64,000 nucleotides of DNA. It comes from Paramecium sonneborni. Taxonomy: Eukaryota > Ciliophora > Oligohymenophorea > Peniculida > Parameciidae. Positions 48,743 through 60,587 of this stretch are shown one piece after another. The notes beneath the pieces are model-generated. The model was not told where the DNA came from. It worked only from the letters and a program-made list of their open reading frames with translations, and made no database searches. How positions within the stretch are numbered: the stretch's first letter is position 1; each line of letters begins with the position of its first letter. The stretch is from assembly GCA_905182985.1 (NCBI GenBank), contig CAJJDN010000034.1, positions 167,730 through 231,729 of the forward strand, written 5' to 3'. Both the position numbers and the translations under genes were made by a program.

Positions 48743-50708
48743 TCAAAATTATTATAAATCAGGTTAACTTTATTTTCCTAATTCTTACGAATCATTCATC
48801 TTCTAATCTGGATCCCCATTATGTATAACTTAAATAAGATTTTTGTCATCTTTTGGTTATTGTTCTTCCATATTTGATAACTCCAAATTTTGATCTCTAT
48901 CGTTCTCTACGTAATCTTGGCTATTTTTCATTTCTTATTGAATTAAACTATTTTTTTTCTTTATTTCTTCTTCATTTTCATTTAACATGACTAATTATTG
49001 TACTTATCTATTATGAACCCCACTAATAGATAATCCTTCATTTTTTGATGGATCATTATTAAAATCATTTATTTGATTTTAATCATCTTGGTCTGCTTCT
49101 TCTTCAACCTAATTAACATCAAAAGGACTATGAATTTATTAAAGCAAAATTTTTTGTTGTCTATTTTATTTAGTAATAAGAGCATAGAAATGATCGATTT
49201 CTAATTTATTTAATGTAATTTCCACCTATTATAAAACCTCTAGATAAATCTAAAAATATTTTTATTAAAATAATTACATCTATACTTAAATATCCATTTG
49301 TATATGTTTCTGGATATTTCTTTATTAATATATCTGAAATTTCATTTTTTTTCTTCATGATTTATTAGTTAATATTATTTAATTGTGAAGATGTCAATAT
49401 TTAGTAATTTTCCATTAAGGTTTTAAAAATACTTTTGACTCTAGCACTTGTAGTTGTTTCTGTTTCATTTTCAACGTCTGCTAAATAAATGGCTGCCATT
49501 TCTATTTATTCTAGAGATTAGAGACCAAATATTCTATTAGACAAGTTCTATTTTAATTGATGTTAATTTAAGGTTTCATGAGTTAATAGATATTGCTCTA
49601 CTTATTAGAGTGATATCTTTAATCCTATTAGATTCAATTTAACTTATCTAGCTATTGTCATAATCTCATTTTTATCAACACTTATTATTTTCTTCTTTTA
49701 TAATTCATTTTCTTCTTGTTATTATACTTATTCTTCTGGCTATTATGGTCCATTATTTTTTATGATTATTGTTCTTTTTGATTAATATTTTTAAATTTTT
49801 TCTAAATCATATTCTCTTTATAATGTTTCATATTATCTCTTTTGATCAGTTAATTTTTTTTCGAGATTATCAATTTACTCTTAATTTTCGGCTTACAATT
49901 TCTACATCGTGTTTTCTAAGTATTTGTTTTTTTATCTCTCATTTCTTAAATCAACAAGAGCTTGATCAAAATCTAATTATAACTATTCCTCAACCTTTTT
50001 ATTGTCTTTCTATTAAGGTCTTTCAAGAAACAATGTATCCTTTTTCTTTAATTCTGCTATTTCTAGAAGTAATTAAGCATTCAAGTTTTTCAACTATTTA
50101 TACTTATTCAAAATTGCATTATATTTTACATTCATCTTATTGAATTAAGTCTAAATTTCATTCATTTTTATACTTAGGCTTAATTAACTGATTACTCTTG
50201 TTATTAAATCAATTGATTCAGTTTCATATTATCTTCACTTAGAGACATACATAGATTTTCAACATTATTTTTATTTAATGGACTTTATAGTTATCCTATA
50301 TATTATTATTACTCTGCTAATTATTGTTGTAATTTGATATTTTCATCCTAAAATTTAAGAAAACAAAAATACTTCGAGTTTAGAAATCTTTTCTAAATAG
50401 CCTTATTTTAATCTAGAGTAACTTTTAGTTGGTGTTCCTTCATCCTTTGATATTGATTACACTTCTCTTTTAAAATATTAAATTTATGATTAAAACTATC
50501 TCAGTGTTAATTTCAATTAATTGTTCTCTTATTTTAATTTCTAAATTTCTTCATACAAACTTTCTTTATCATGAATGATATATTTAGCTCTTAATTTATT
50601 TGCTTCAACATTATCAAGAGTTCTATTTCTAGAATATAAGTTTTATCTATGTAATAGCTTTTATGAGTGAACTTATAATGATTTTTATGTTTGAGAAATT
50701 GATAGCAT
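48743..50708 (-). CDS. Long coiled-coil protein, 629 residues
   Basis: Introns of 25, 23 and 28 nt bring the sum to exactly 630 codons. After a basic start (MLSISQTQKSLQVHSQKLLH) most of the chain is heptad-like: LYEEIQKLKQENNQLKLTL, ISKLEDENIKLQQQLAEQQQ, LVDLRNERQKNKYLENTMQK. The C-terminal ~150 residues are Asn/Asp/Gln-rich (SKNEGLSISGVHNRQVQQ). Likely a cytoskeletal, basal-body or trafficking scaffold; no family motif stands out. Its ATG is only 21 bp from the ATG of the divergent plus-strand gene. Plus-strand frames inside (for example 49769-50143) are antisense shadows. Confidence 0.75.
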
Positions 50709-50729
50709 ATTTTAATAATTAATAATAAA

Positions 50730-51366
50730 ATGCAAACATTAATATAAGTTTTTCAGCACAAAATATCATCGTCTTTTTCAATTATTAAACAATCAACTCC
50801 TTAAATATTGTTTGGCATTAGTCTACTTTCTTGTTTATACCTTTTAAATAAAGAATAAAAAGAGGAAAAATAATCTGAACCTGAAAAGGCAGAAAAAAAA
50901 ATAAAAAAAAAAGCATCAAGTTAAAAAAATTTGGATGAAAATAATCCTCAATATGTGGATGTTATATAAGATTTGGTATGAATAGTTTAATTTAATAGAG
51001 AAAAAGCTAAAAGAAATTAAATAAAAAAATAAACAAGTAATTTGATGATTCATTAGACAATACAGAAGAAAACATTCCTAGATCACCTGATTATAGTGTT
51101 GTTTCTGAAATTGATCAAAAATATTTCTAAGAGTTAATAAAAAATTAAAAAAAATCTAAAAGAGCATATTAAACTGATTGCGAATCAAATCCTATTATAT
51201 CATTAAGAGGGTATGTATGATAGTATGAGATTATAGATTTAGAAGAAATTAGTAAATAATAGGAGAAGAGGATAAAAAAGGAGAAGACAGATTGTTTTAT
51301 ATTTTGAAATAACGTGTCATTGAATAAGAAGAGAAAGAAAACGAAATTGATGAAGATGATTATTGA
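50730..51366 (+). CDS. Small charged protein with N-terminal membrane span, 195 residues
   Basis: Introns of 23 and 26 nt; exon sum 196 codons. Hydrophobic segment QILFGISLLSCLYLL near residue 30, then a strongly charged Lys/Glu region (EEKQSEPEKAEKKIKKKASS) and a coiled part ending RVIEQEEKENEIDEDDY. Likely a single-pass membrane protein with cytosolic tail. No family recognised. Confidence 0.62.
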
Positions 51367-51485
51367 TATAATTAGTCAATCATAATGATTTTAAACAAAT
51401 TTATATAATTAAATATCATTTTCTCAGGGAATTCTCCACCCGATTACATGTTTCATTTAAAAGTCTAATCATTGTTCTTTCAGTC

Positions 51486-52257
51486 TCATCTCTTTAAATT
51501 TTTTCTTCTGCCAATTACAGATTTAGAATATTGCTTATCTCTTATATCATTTATTCCATCTAGTTCTGTGATTCTTATCTTTACTTTTTTTCTTAATTTA
51601 AAGTTTCTGATACTTAAAATACTTGCTCTCCCATTCTTCTTACAAACTCTTAATAAATCGATTCTCTACAATTTTATTATATTTATTATACCTCTCTCTC
51701 TTTTCATTTCTTACATCCTAACTTAAACTCTCAATTTTATGTTCTATCTCATTTCTATATTATTATTGATTCTCATTTCTATTCTAATTTTATTTACTCA
51801 ATTCTAATCTCATTTTATAGCATTATTCATCTATCAATTTTTTTAATCTCATCTCAAATGTCTTACGATGAATTTTATCTTTTTAAACACTTTATTAAAC
51901 ATTCTTTTCTTATTCTTTTAAACTATTTTTTAAAAAGTTTTCAGAATTTGTCTAATAATAAATTTTATTTATTTTACATTTCTGATAATTTAATCATTTC
52001 TTAACGTTTCTTCAATTTTATTTAATTGCTCTTATAATGTTTGCAGTCTACTAAAGTCATTTTAATATGCTTTTTGAGCCTTTTAATTTATTGAATTCAA
52101 TTTTTCTTCATATATTTCCTTTTTCAATGTTCTATCTTCATCTATCGATAATTAAGATAATTTTTCGCTCAATTAAATCACTCTAGATTTATTTGGAGAT
52201 ACTAAATGTTCATTTTAATACTCTACCTGATGTTCCATAAATTTAGGACATCATCAT
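51486..52257 (-). CDS. SF-assemblin/beta-giardin-like coiled-coil protein
   Basis: 229 residues; introns of 25, 26 and 31 nt. A short non-helical head with SP-type motifs (MMMSQIYGTSVSPNKSRVIQ) is followed by continuous coiled coil: LSIDEDRTLKKEIYEEKLNS, LQEQLNKIEETLRN, HKIESLSQDVRNEKRERYNK and an end ITELDGINDIRDKQYS. Size, the Ser/Pro head and the 'I..L..DV..ERRER' run fit SF-assemblins, the 2-nm filament proteins of striated rootlets at basal bodies. These occur as a family in Paramecium. The match is by pattern; a generic coiled-coil protein is the alternative. Confidence 0.55.
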
Positions 52258-52452
52258 AGAAGAACTTCTGTATTTTTAAGTATTTGGTGATGAATATATT
52301 GAGCTAGTTAACATAAAATTAATAAAATATAAAAAATAAAATGAATAGAACTCCTCATATGGATTAATTGATTTCCAAAATCTACCGATAACGTAAAAAT
52401 GTAAGTCTAATATGTTAACAAAAAGTAAACTCCAAATGATTATTCTAGAGAG

Positions 52453-53490
52453 ATGTACTCTCATCCTAATAGCCATTAAACATCTAACAAGGATCTTTTG
52501 AATTTGACAAGCAAATAAAAGTTAAATAAATCATGTAACTATAACTCAAATTTACATCAACGACTTTAATCCAAAGCAGGAGCAGATATTAAATAAAAAT
52601 TATTAGATGAAAGTATATGTATGTAATTACTTTCACAGTTTTAAGAGGATCACATTCTAACATCTCTACTAGTTATTTAATTAGTACTCTTAAAGAAAAA
52701 GTTAGTGAAAAGATTAATTAAAAAGTTTAAAAATACAACACTTGTTAAGAGGCTTCATCATTCATAGTTCCTGAAAAAGAGCTTTCCCCTAAACCTATGT
52801 TTAAAATACTTGAAAACTTTTTATTTGCTGAATGTTAAAATCTCAAGAATCAAGTTTCACTTAGCTCATTTTAAGAATTGCTTGATAAAATGGAAATCAA
52901 AGAGTAATCCTTAAAAATCTCAATTTTTTCAGATTTAAAAAAACTTTTTATTATCTTAGCATAATCTATTCGAAACGATATACAATCCTAAAAAAAAGAA
53001 ATAGAATCTCTTCTTCGATAAAATAATTCTTTGAAATCCCAAATTTAAGAAATGAATTCTCAGTTTGATAAATTCAAATCTGTTATTGAAGATTAACAGA
53101 AATAAATCAAAATTAAAAATGAAGAAAACTTTATTTCAATAATGAATACACTTAGATCTCATGGAGTTGATCCTCGAAAAATGTTGAAAAAATGTTAAGA
53201 TAATGTTGAAACATGCAAATTGAAATAGGAGTAATCTGAATTTATAGATGAATCCTAAAAATATAGCTCTGATGATTCTATTCCATTTGGTATTCATATA
53301 ATTTATAATTTTAGTTGATCCACAATCTATTATAAAGAATGAAAAAAAAGTAGTAGGATTAGCTTTAAATTTAAATCCATTAAAGGATCCTAAAAAAGCA
53401 CCAATTGGTTATTAAGATGAATTTATGGCTAATATTAATGAATTCAGCGAAAGTTGGAGGTAATAAGCATTAGCCGAAAAAAGATTTTGA
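52453..53490 (+). CDS. Coiled-coil protein, 328 residues
   Basis: Starts MYSHPNSHQTSNKDLLNL; introns of 26 and 25 nt; sum exactly 329 codons. Helical segments: LISTLKEKVSEKINQKVQKY, KEIESLLRQNNSLKSQIQEM, FDKFKSVIEDQQKQIKIKNE. The C-terminus is NINEFSESWRQQALAEKRF. A possible earlier start at 52350 does not splice in frame. It is divergent from the SF-assemblin-like gene (195 bp between starts), so the two may share a promoter. Function unknown; composition suggests a cytoskeletal role. Confidence 0.65.
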
Positions 53491-53576
53491 CTTTTTTATT
53501 TAATAATTATATTGATTAAGTAGAGTAATCTTTAATATAGGTTTAGTCATCTTCAAAAGTGAATTTTTAAATTCAA

Positions 53577-54068
53577 ATGCTATTAGTTTATATACATAAA
53601 GCAATTGCTTCTAAAACATAAATTTTCATTACACAATACAAATTTATAAGTACCTAGACAATAATCTTTATAAATTTCAATATAATTAAAAATCTAATTC
53701 CTTCTAAAAGGAAAGGAATTATTATAAAATAAACCTCAAGAGGTGCTTTTTATGAAGTAAAAGCATCATTTTCAATAGATTAATGGAATAGAAATTCAAT
53801 AAATTAAATTCTTTCTGATTAATTAAGGTTGTTTTTATTTCATATTCTAAAGTGGAAATCAATATTAGAAAAGAGTTTTATGTAATCTAATAAACAATCA
53901 TCTTTTTGGTAAAAAAAAAGAACAAAAACTTTCAATTCATATGACGTCTATATATGTAGTGAAAAATATGATATAAAGTTAGGAATTCTTGAAATAGTAA
54001 AATATATCAATTAATTTAGCCATATATAGCCATAATCTTATGAGTTATTTTAACAATTTTAATTTTGA
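53577..54068 (+). CDS. Possible intronless gene, 163 residues
   Basis: Open from MLLVYIHKAIASKTQIFITQ through RKGIIIKQTSRGAFYEVKAS and LFLFHILKWKSILEKS to TGA at 54066. The composition is less AT-codon-biased than chance frames (Trp, Gly, Asp, Cys present). It overlaps no other gene. No domain recognised and no introns, so the support is moderate at best. Confidence 0.4.
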
Positions 54069-54707
54069 GAACAATTTTTTTTATAGGAATCCCTTAATGA
54101 AATTTGATGTGGGAACCTAAGAATAAATCTTAAAGAAGTTACTTATTAATAATAAGATCGAATATCTTCAAATATAAATGAATTTTCATTGTTATAAATA
54201 TGATGATTATTTTATGAAATTTTGTAGTATACTAAAAATGAATGATGTAATTAATAATATATTTTTAGAATTTTTGATATAAAGTTGAAAAAAATTTTAT
54301 CTTGGCTTTCTTAATATTTTAGAAATCAAATTGGATGGTTGATAAGTATTTATTATCTTTTAATTAATCATATATTAGCCTTTCAATTTTCCAGAATCGT
54401 AATAGTTTTTTTAATTTTTCAGGAGTTGAAGAATGTGTGTAAATTATTAGGAAAAATTGCTTGTAAATTGATTTATTTTTAACTTCCTGTATTTTTTATG
54501 AATTTTCGCCAAAGTTATGTAAAAAAAAAATTCAAAATAATTTGAATCAATAATTTTATTTTTTGTGGAATTTAGATTGTAAGTAAAATTTAGTTATTGT
54601 TTGTGTGGTTGGTGAATTTATTGAACTAGAAAAAGAAATTTATGATTTGTATTTTTGTAACTATTTTATATATAATGAATATTTTATTTTAATATATAAA
54701 TTAAATA
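54069..54707. other. AT-rich intergenic region
   Basis: About 640 bp, only very short frames. It includes the promoter of the C2H2 gene. Nothing else recognised. Confidence 0.5.
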
Positions 54708-55834
54708 ATGGATTAATAAAATTCAGGCAACCGAGAAGAGAATTCCGTTTAGGCAAGATTAAGAAGAAAAAGAAATGATTCAGATAATAGAAATTTTACT
54801 TGTGGTTGTGGTAAAAGCTATCTTAGTTATGCTGCTTTATATACTCATTTAAAGTATTAAATTTTTATATAACAAAGATAGAAACATGATTCATAAGTTC
54901 CTGAAGGAACTTAATTACCTAATAATGCAAATTAAAGACCAGGAAGAGGTAGACCAAGAAGAGTATTTATATCCAATATAGTAAAAAGCAAGAAGATTAA
55001 GATAAAAAAAGTGCTAAATCAGATGATGGAGAATCTGAAAGTGAAAATGAGCCAGAGGAAACTATAGAAGAACTTTTAACATTTTTAGACAGTTTAGGAA
55101 ATTTTAGATAAACTGAAAAATTTTAAAATGAAATAGAGACTTAAATGTTTCTTCTTTAAAATTTTCCATGTACTGTTTTTTCAAATTGTACTGAGTATTA
55201 GGGAATATATGATTAAATAAAAGATCTTACAAATGAAAAAGTAGATTATTACATATTTTATATAAAAGATTAAAACTCAAGTTATTGATCTACTTGCTAA
55301 TGAACCATTTGATAAGGATAAAGCTTTAAGAAAAACAAATATAACTAAAATTTTAGCATATTTTTTAACATAGATTGGTCCAAAGTTATCTATTGAAGGA
55401 TATAAAGAAGTAATTATAATATTTATTTGACAAGATAGTTATATTCATAATTTTTTATTAATAATGTTTGAATTCCTTTGGTTATCAAGCAATATAAAAT
55501 TATTATTAAGAAATGAAGAATGGTGATAATAATAAGTAATTGGATATTAAAGAAGGTTATATATCTAAAATATAAAATAGAGGTAACATAAAATTAAGAG
55601 TTTTGTGATGTGTAAAATGGAGAACATATGCTATTAATTGCAAATGAATTTATTTTATAATTTTTACCATAGTCTTATAAAGGGTTAGAAACAATAGAAA
55701 AGAATTTTAAATTATTTGGTAGCAGTGCTGAAAAATTAAAAAATGCTGTTTATGTTATTTAACATTTCTCTTATTGGTTATAATCTTTAAAATTTACAAA
55801 TTCAAAATTGGATTTTTATACTGATGATGATTGA
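54708..55834 (+). CDS. C2H2 zinc-finger protein with AT-hook-like motif
   Basis: 332 residues; five introns of 24-28 nt, exon sum 333 codons. Near residue 36 lies one finger, FTCGCGKSYLSYAALYTHLK then QKH (C-x1-C instead of C-x2-C, with His-x4-His). After it comes RPGRGRPRR, close to the AT-hook core that binds the minor groove of AT DNA. An acidic stretch follows (SDDGESESENEPEE). The rest is a helical region without clear domain (LLTFLDSLGNFRQ, EFCDVQNGEHMLLIANEFIL) ending KLDFYTDDD. A chromatin or DNA-associated factor is the likely role; the intact finger and AT-hook side by side are the evidence. Confidence 0.75.
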
Positions 55835-55895
55835 TGATTTCTAATTATAAATGTGTGTTGAAATATATAGGCAGAAATTATTAATTAAATATAAA

Positions 55896-56786
55896 ATGAG
55901 TGAGTTGGAATATGTGAATCTTGAAAAAGGATAGAAAGGGAATAGAAATAGAAATAATAACTAATTCAATAGAAGAGGAAGAAGAGGAGATAGATTTTAA
56001 TCAAATAGAGGTAGAAGACCTGTATGGAATTAAAGAAAAATACAATAAAGATAATAATAATAGCAAGTACATGTTTTTGAAAAGATTACAGGGATAATAA
56101 AGATAAAATAGATTTAGAAGAATACCAACTGGATAAGTTAGAAGATAGAGAATAAATAGAATCTAAAATAGACCAAGATAATAGAATAGAGAAAGAGGAA
56201 GAGATAGAGTGAGAGATAGAGATAGGGAAAGAGAGAGAGATATAGAGAGAGTTAGAAATAGAGAAGAATAGAGATCAAATAATAGAGAGAGAGAAAGAGA
56301 AAGAGATAGAGAAGTTATATCTAAAGGACCTAGACCAAATGTAATTGTAAGAGGATTGGATCCACATTAAACAGAAACAGGATTAAGAGTAAATATCTTA
56401 ATTTAAATAATATAGGAATTTTGTTCATAATATGGACCGATGGAGATGTGTAAATTAGAGAGAGATAATTTTGGAAATGTCAAGGTAATTTATATTTAAA
56501 TATATATTTATAGCCTGAAGGAATTGGTTTGATCAGATTCTTTAAATAAGATAATTCTGAGTTATTTGTTTCAAAAGTTGATGGAGAGGTTGTTAATGTT
56601 AATGGAGATGATAAAAGTGTAAGTATTCTTAATTATTTTCAAAAGTTGAGAAGACTATCAGCTAAATTAGTTGGATAGAATAATAAAAATAACGATGACA
56701 GATAAACTAGTGGAATTCTTAAGATAAGTAGAGGTCCTATTCAAAAGTAATTATCATCTAACATTTATAGATCTTGGAGAAGATGA
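55896..56786 (+). CDS. RRM RNA-binding protein with RD/RE-rich N-terminus
   Basis: 260 residues; introns of 25, 27, 29 and 27 nt. The N-terminal ~125 residues are Arg/Gly/Asn-rich (RNRNNNQFNRRGRRGDRF) and then RD/RE/RV dipeptides (RDRVRDRDRERERDIERV). An RRM follows: RNP2-like NVIVRGLDP, LREFCSQYGPMEMCKLE, RNP1-like EGIGLIRFF. It ends IYRSWRR. Such RD/RS proteins act in splicing or mRNP assembly, in the nucleus. Starts 61 bp after the zinc-finger gene's stop, same strand. Confidence 0.82.
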
Positions 56787-56998
56787 AATGGTGATATATG
56801 AATTAATAATATTTTAAACAAATCCTAAATTATTAGCATTAACTTTGGTAAATAGCTTTATGGACAAGTCTTTATAAGGATGTATTGTATTTAGATATAA
56901 TAATAACAAATACTCTTTAGACTTTATCTATAAACTACTATCTTCACATATATTATCTATAATTATACACAGTTACGATACGAATAATATGAATACAA

Positions 56999-58184
56999 TC
57001 ATTTAATTTATTGCATTACTTTTAGAACATCTACCTTTGATTTAGGTTCTCTGATTTTCTTTGGTTCTTACAAACAATATTTTATCATAAAGTACTTTAA
57101 TGGATCAATCACTATTAAATCTAATAGTAAACTTGGTAGATATTGAACAAACCATTATAAATTATCAAAACTTAAAAAAACTAATAGCCAAACTATTATT
57201 CCAATGCTTGATATCCATAAAAAAATTAAAATATATTTTAACTTTCCATAATGATGAACAATTCCTTTGATTACATAATAATCACTTATTTTTAATACTA
57301 AACTTATGCTTGTTGTTATTCCAACAATAATCCATAAATTAAGATTTGATAAATACTGTATAAGCAATCCTGATATATCCAAACAAATCAATTATCGAAA
57401 ATATATTGTTAAGATCATAAATATTCTGGAAATCCCTTCTTTATGGGAATAAAAGATTTTACTAAATTAATGACATTTCTATTTTTATTTTAATTTATAC
57501 ATAAAAATCATTTTCAGGTTTAGGTATTTAATAATTTGGATCAATTTTTATTGCTTCAATCTTTCCAAAAATACTAAATTAAGAAGTTTTAGGTTAATTA
57601 TATTATTATTATTTTTAATTTGTCGATTTTGGTGTAAAATCCCCTGCGCTACTTCTATCACTTTAAATTTATGATTATTATTTTCCACTTGTCTTTAAAC
57701 TTCTTCTATTTGTAGTTTATACAGTTTCTAATCCTTCATATGTACCTATTGTTGGTTTTCTCAAAATTGTCTTTCTTAAAGTATTAGATCTTTGAGGTGT
57801 TCTGTTTATTCTTGGAGAAGACACTTAATTTTAATCAACTGTTAAACGAATTGGAGAATTTTATTCTGTTATATTTCTCTCCCCATTACCATAGAATTAA
57901 TCCTCTTGATTTTAATTTGGTGAATTATCTGCAGGATTATTAAAAAAATCCTCCAACTCATTGTTTTCAAATCTTGTTAACTATTATGTTCTAGTTTAAC
58001 TTTATATTTTAGATGTAATTGGTTGAATAGCAAAAGTTGTGTCTGCTGGATTTTTATTATTAGGTTAAGGAGATATTGATGCTAATTTATATGATTTATC
58101 CAATCGATACCCTATTAATATCATCAAAAGAATAAATAATGTCCATGATGCTAAATATACTAAAATTATAAAGTTAGCAATCAT
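56999..58184 (-). CDS. Multi-pass membrane protein with Ser/Arg-rich cytosolic loop, 387 residues
   Basis: One 22-nt intron. The first span (MIANFIILVYLASWTLFILL) is followed by ~190 polar residues rich in Ser, Thr, Arg and Gln (SSPRINRTPQRSNTLRKTIL), likely phosphorylated. At least three or four more spans follow (ISGLLIQYLSNLNLWIIVGI, KLKYILIFLWISSIGIIVWL, LPSLLLDLIVIDPLKYFMI). The end is EPKKIREPKSKVDVLKVMQQ-IK. The 'ID.LKYF' end resembles C-termini of large ciliate polycystin-like or PLAT proteins, but this is only a suggestion. It lies 32 bp downstream of another membrane gene, same strand. Confidence 0.62.
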
Positions 58185-58216
58185 AAATATTATTATATAA
58201 TATATTTAAATATCAT

Positions 58217-59131
58217 TCAAAATTATATCCTTGTTAAAAGCAGAGGAAAAAAACCCAAATTTCTTTAAATAAGTATTTGCAAAAATGAACCATAAAATAT
58301 TGCAAACAATATTGTTATAAAATCTAATTAGATATAATTATCCAATTCGCTATAAATAAAAAATGGCATTCCTAGATGATATAAACTCAATACTAATTTT
58401 GACCAAAATGTATCTAATTACCTCATCTAAAATATCTTTATAAGCAATCCATAAAATATATTATAAAATAACACATTTACACAAGCATTTATCAAACTTA
58501 AATAAAATATTTGAGGAAATTCAATTTTTTAAAAAGTGTTTTTAATATAAATCCTACTCACTAAAGCTTGCATGAATACAAAACCAGTCAAAAATAGTTC
58601 TAAATTTTAATTTTTATCCGAATTTCTTATGATATGCCATATTTATTTTTAAATTGATTATTATTCTATTTTGTCATTTTGTTAAGTTTCTTAATTATTA
58701 TTTACAGAATCACTCAATCTGCATTTAATTTTAGACTTACCTTCCTCATTTCCACTTATATATGATGAATTTAATGAGTTACTTACTGAATTCTAAATAG
58801 ATTTTCCTTAATTTATTGAAAATTAGTTATTTTGTTCTGTAATCATCTTAGATTCCTTTTATTATAAGATTTAAATATTACTTTCATTTCTTCAGTTTTA
58901 TTAATATTTTCTTTTTTTATTTCATCTTCGATTTTAGAAGTTTGTTAATATTAATTTTAAATCTATATTGAACTTTGTTTAAATGAAATTTATTTACAGA
59001 TTCTTTATATCTTGGTTTGATCTTGATTGATAGAATTATTATTCTTTTTTTTAGAATAAAAAATAATAGATTATTTTGTTCAATAATAGTATTCCAAAAA
59101 CAGTAATTGAAATGACAGAAGGTATAAGCAT
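58217..59131 (-). CDS. Membrane protein, 287 residues, unknown
   Basis: Introns of 25 and 26 nt; sum exactly 288 codons. The first span or signal anchor is MLIPSVISITVFGILLLNKI. A polar Ser/Asn/Gln-rich stretch of ~120 residues follows (SIQNSVSNSLNSSYISGNEE). Then come about four spans (FLTGFVFMQALVSRIYI, IFYLSLINACVNVLFYNIFY, LVLSLYHLGMPFFIY, FITILFAIFYGSFLQILI). No family recognised. Together with the gene at 56999-58184 it might form one functional unit or be a split version of a larger polycystin-type protein. Confidence 0.6.
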
Positions 59132-59542
59132 ATTTTAGATTCCTATTTAAACTTATTTTTTTAGATAATTATTGAAATAGAAAACACTTTTAATAAGTAA
59201 TTAAATATTTTATTTTAATCATTTTGGATATACAATAAAATAAAGTAGAAAAATAAATAGAGATTGATAATTTATTTTAGAAGCTCTGATTTTTAGAGAA
59301 TATATTTGACTTTAATTTAAATTATACTATTTTTATAAATTATAACTCTATTTTTTTAGTTGTTAATAAAAGACATTTGAAATTTTTATCACATAATATT
59401 TAGATACCATTTATTATAGAGTTGAATTGAATGTACTCATTTAAGTTTTAGAAATTCATACCAAACTTTCGAATAAGAAATTTTATAAAACTATAACATA
59501 ACAAATACATTTTTAATCGTATAAATGTGTATTAACTTAAAA
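59132..59542. other. Intergenic region
   Basis: 411 bp, AT-rich; the assembly-duplicated block begins at 59399. No feature seen apart from that. Confidence 0.5.
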
Positions 59543-60058
59543 TCAATTATAGCTATATGGTACAACAATCTCTTCTTACTAAATAATTAATGAAAATGAT
59601 ATTTACATGATGTAAAGGAACTAAATCAATCCAATCAGCACTATTTAATGGAAGCAAACCAATATTATATAATTTATAAAGCACAACACCCAATTGTAAT
59701 AATCCTGCAGATAAATAAATCAATTTATAAAAAAATAAAGAAATTCCTCTATTCTCTAATAATGAAAATGCTTAATCCATTTTTGCAATAGTTGAAATAG
59801 CTTGCCATAAAAATTATCCTATAATCACAATTGTAAATATATTCATCATATTTCCTGTCATATATAATGTGAACATTATCATAAATATATTTCCAAATCC
59901 TCCCTTTGCTATAGCCATAGCTTTCTAAATGTTTATTGTATTTAAATTACTTTTTCTAAATCTTCCCTCAATTCTTATCCTTGACAATCATCAAATGCTT
60001 TTTTGTAGCCAACTGGTTCAGGTAAACTTTTTTCTCTCTTTATTTTGATTTCCCACAT
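59543..60058 (-). CDS. EMC4: ER membrane complex subunit 4 (first assembly copy)
   Basis: 153 residues; introns of 26 and 28 nt. The N-terminus has KSLPEPVGYKKAFDD, the EMC4 'P.GY' motif. A helix follows and then GGFGNIFMIMFTLYMTGNMM, IFTIVIIGQFLWQAI and LYKLYNIGLLPLNSADWIDL, aligned in order with EMC4/TMEM85 ('NLFIMYMAGN.ISIF', 'GLLPTHASDW'). EMC inserts tail-anchored and multi-pass proteins into the ER membrane. The same gene recurs at 60732-61247 because of the assembly join; the organism probably has one at this locus. Confidence 0.9.
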
Positions 60059-60096
60059 ATAAAATTATATATTCTTATTATATATAAAAATTATTT

Positions 60097-60586
60097 TCAT
60101 CGCAATTTGGATTATCCAATTTCAACTTTATAAAGTTCTTTATATATTTCTGAAATAGATTTATCAAGAGTAGAAATTAAATGTCCAGATCCAGAGTGAA
60201 CAACAGGAGCCTATTAAATAAACGTATTTTTTTTACTTTTACATTTCTTTCTTTAATTATATTGCATCTCTTTAAAATTTATTTAGAAGTTTCAACAGGA
60301 TTGAATGTTTCTGTTTCATTACCTTATTTTGGTTAATTACCATTATCGTCTTACTTATTTTAAGCTTCAACTGATATTGTTTTTTATTTTTCTTAAGATG
60401 TAGGAGGTTTCCTTCTGCTATCCTCTTATGTATGTACTTAAGGTAGAGATCTTGCATGTTCCATTAGAGTTACTTAAATATTATTATTAATTTTTACATG
60501 GTAAATTATTATACATGGTTTGTGCAGCTTAAAAATGAGTCTTATTATGTAATGATGGTAGTAAATTCTTTGCTATTAATCTTGAT
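60097..60586 (-). CDS. 3' part of unknown gene, truncated by the N (duplicate of 61286-61775)
   Basis: Carries the last ~150 codons of the 329-residue protein described at 61286-62354 and breaks off at the N at 60587. It has no 5' end of its own and is probably an assembly artefact rather than a gene fragment. The internal ATG (MEHARSLPQ) should not be used as a start. Confidence 0.8.
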
Positions 60587-60587
60587 N
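60587..60587. other. Single-N assembly join
   Basis: One N between two identical 1,188-bp blocks, exactly as at 13867. Confidence 0.9.

Larger units (their letters stand above)
59399..60586. repeat. Direct repeat, copy 1 (1,188 bp), unmerged contig end
   Basis: Identical to 60588-61775 at a constant offset of 1,189. It contains a full EMC4 gene and the 3' part of the next gene. Confidence 0.9.

Noticed and set aside
49769..50143. Hydrophobic 124-codon plus-strand frame
   Set aside because: It lies antisense to the coiled-coil gene 48743-50708, whose frame is supported by introns and codon use; AT-rich antisense of Lys/Glu/Gln codons reads as Phe/Leu/Ser.
51472..51726. 84-codon plus-strand frame
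   Set aside because: Antisense of the SF-assemblin-like gene; same composition effect.
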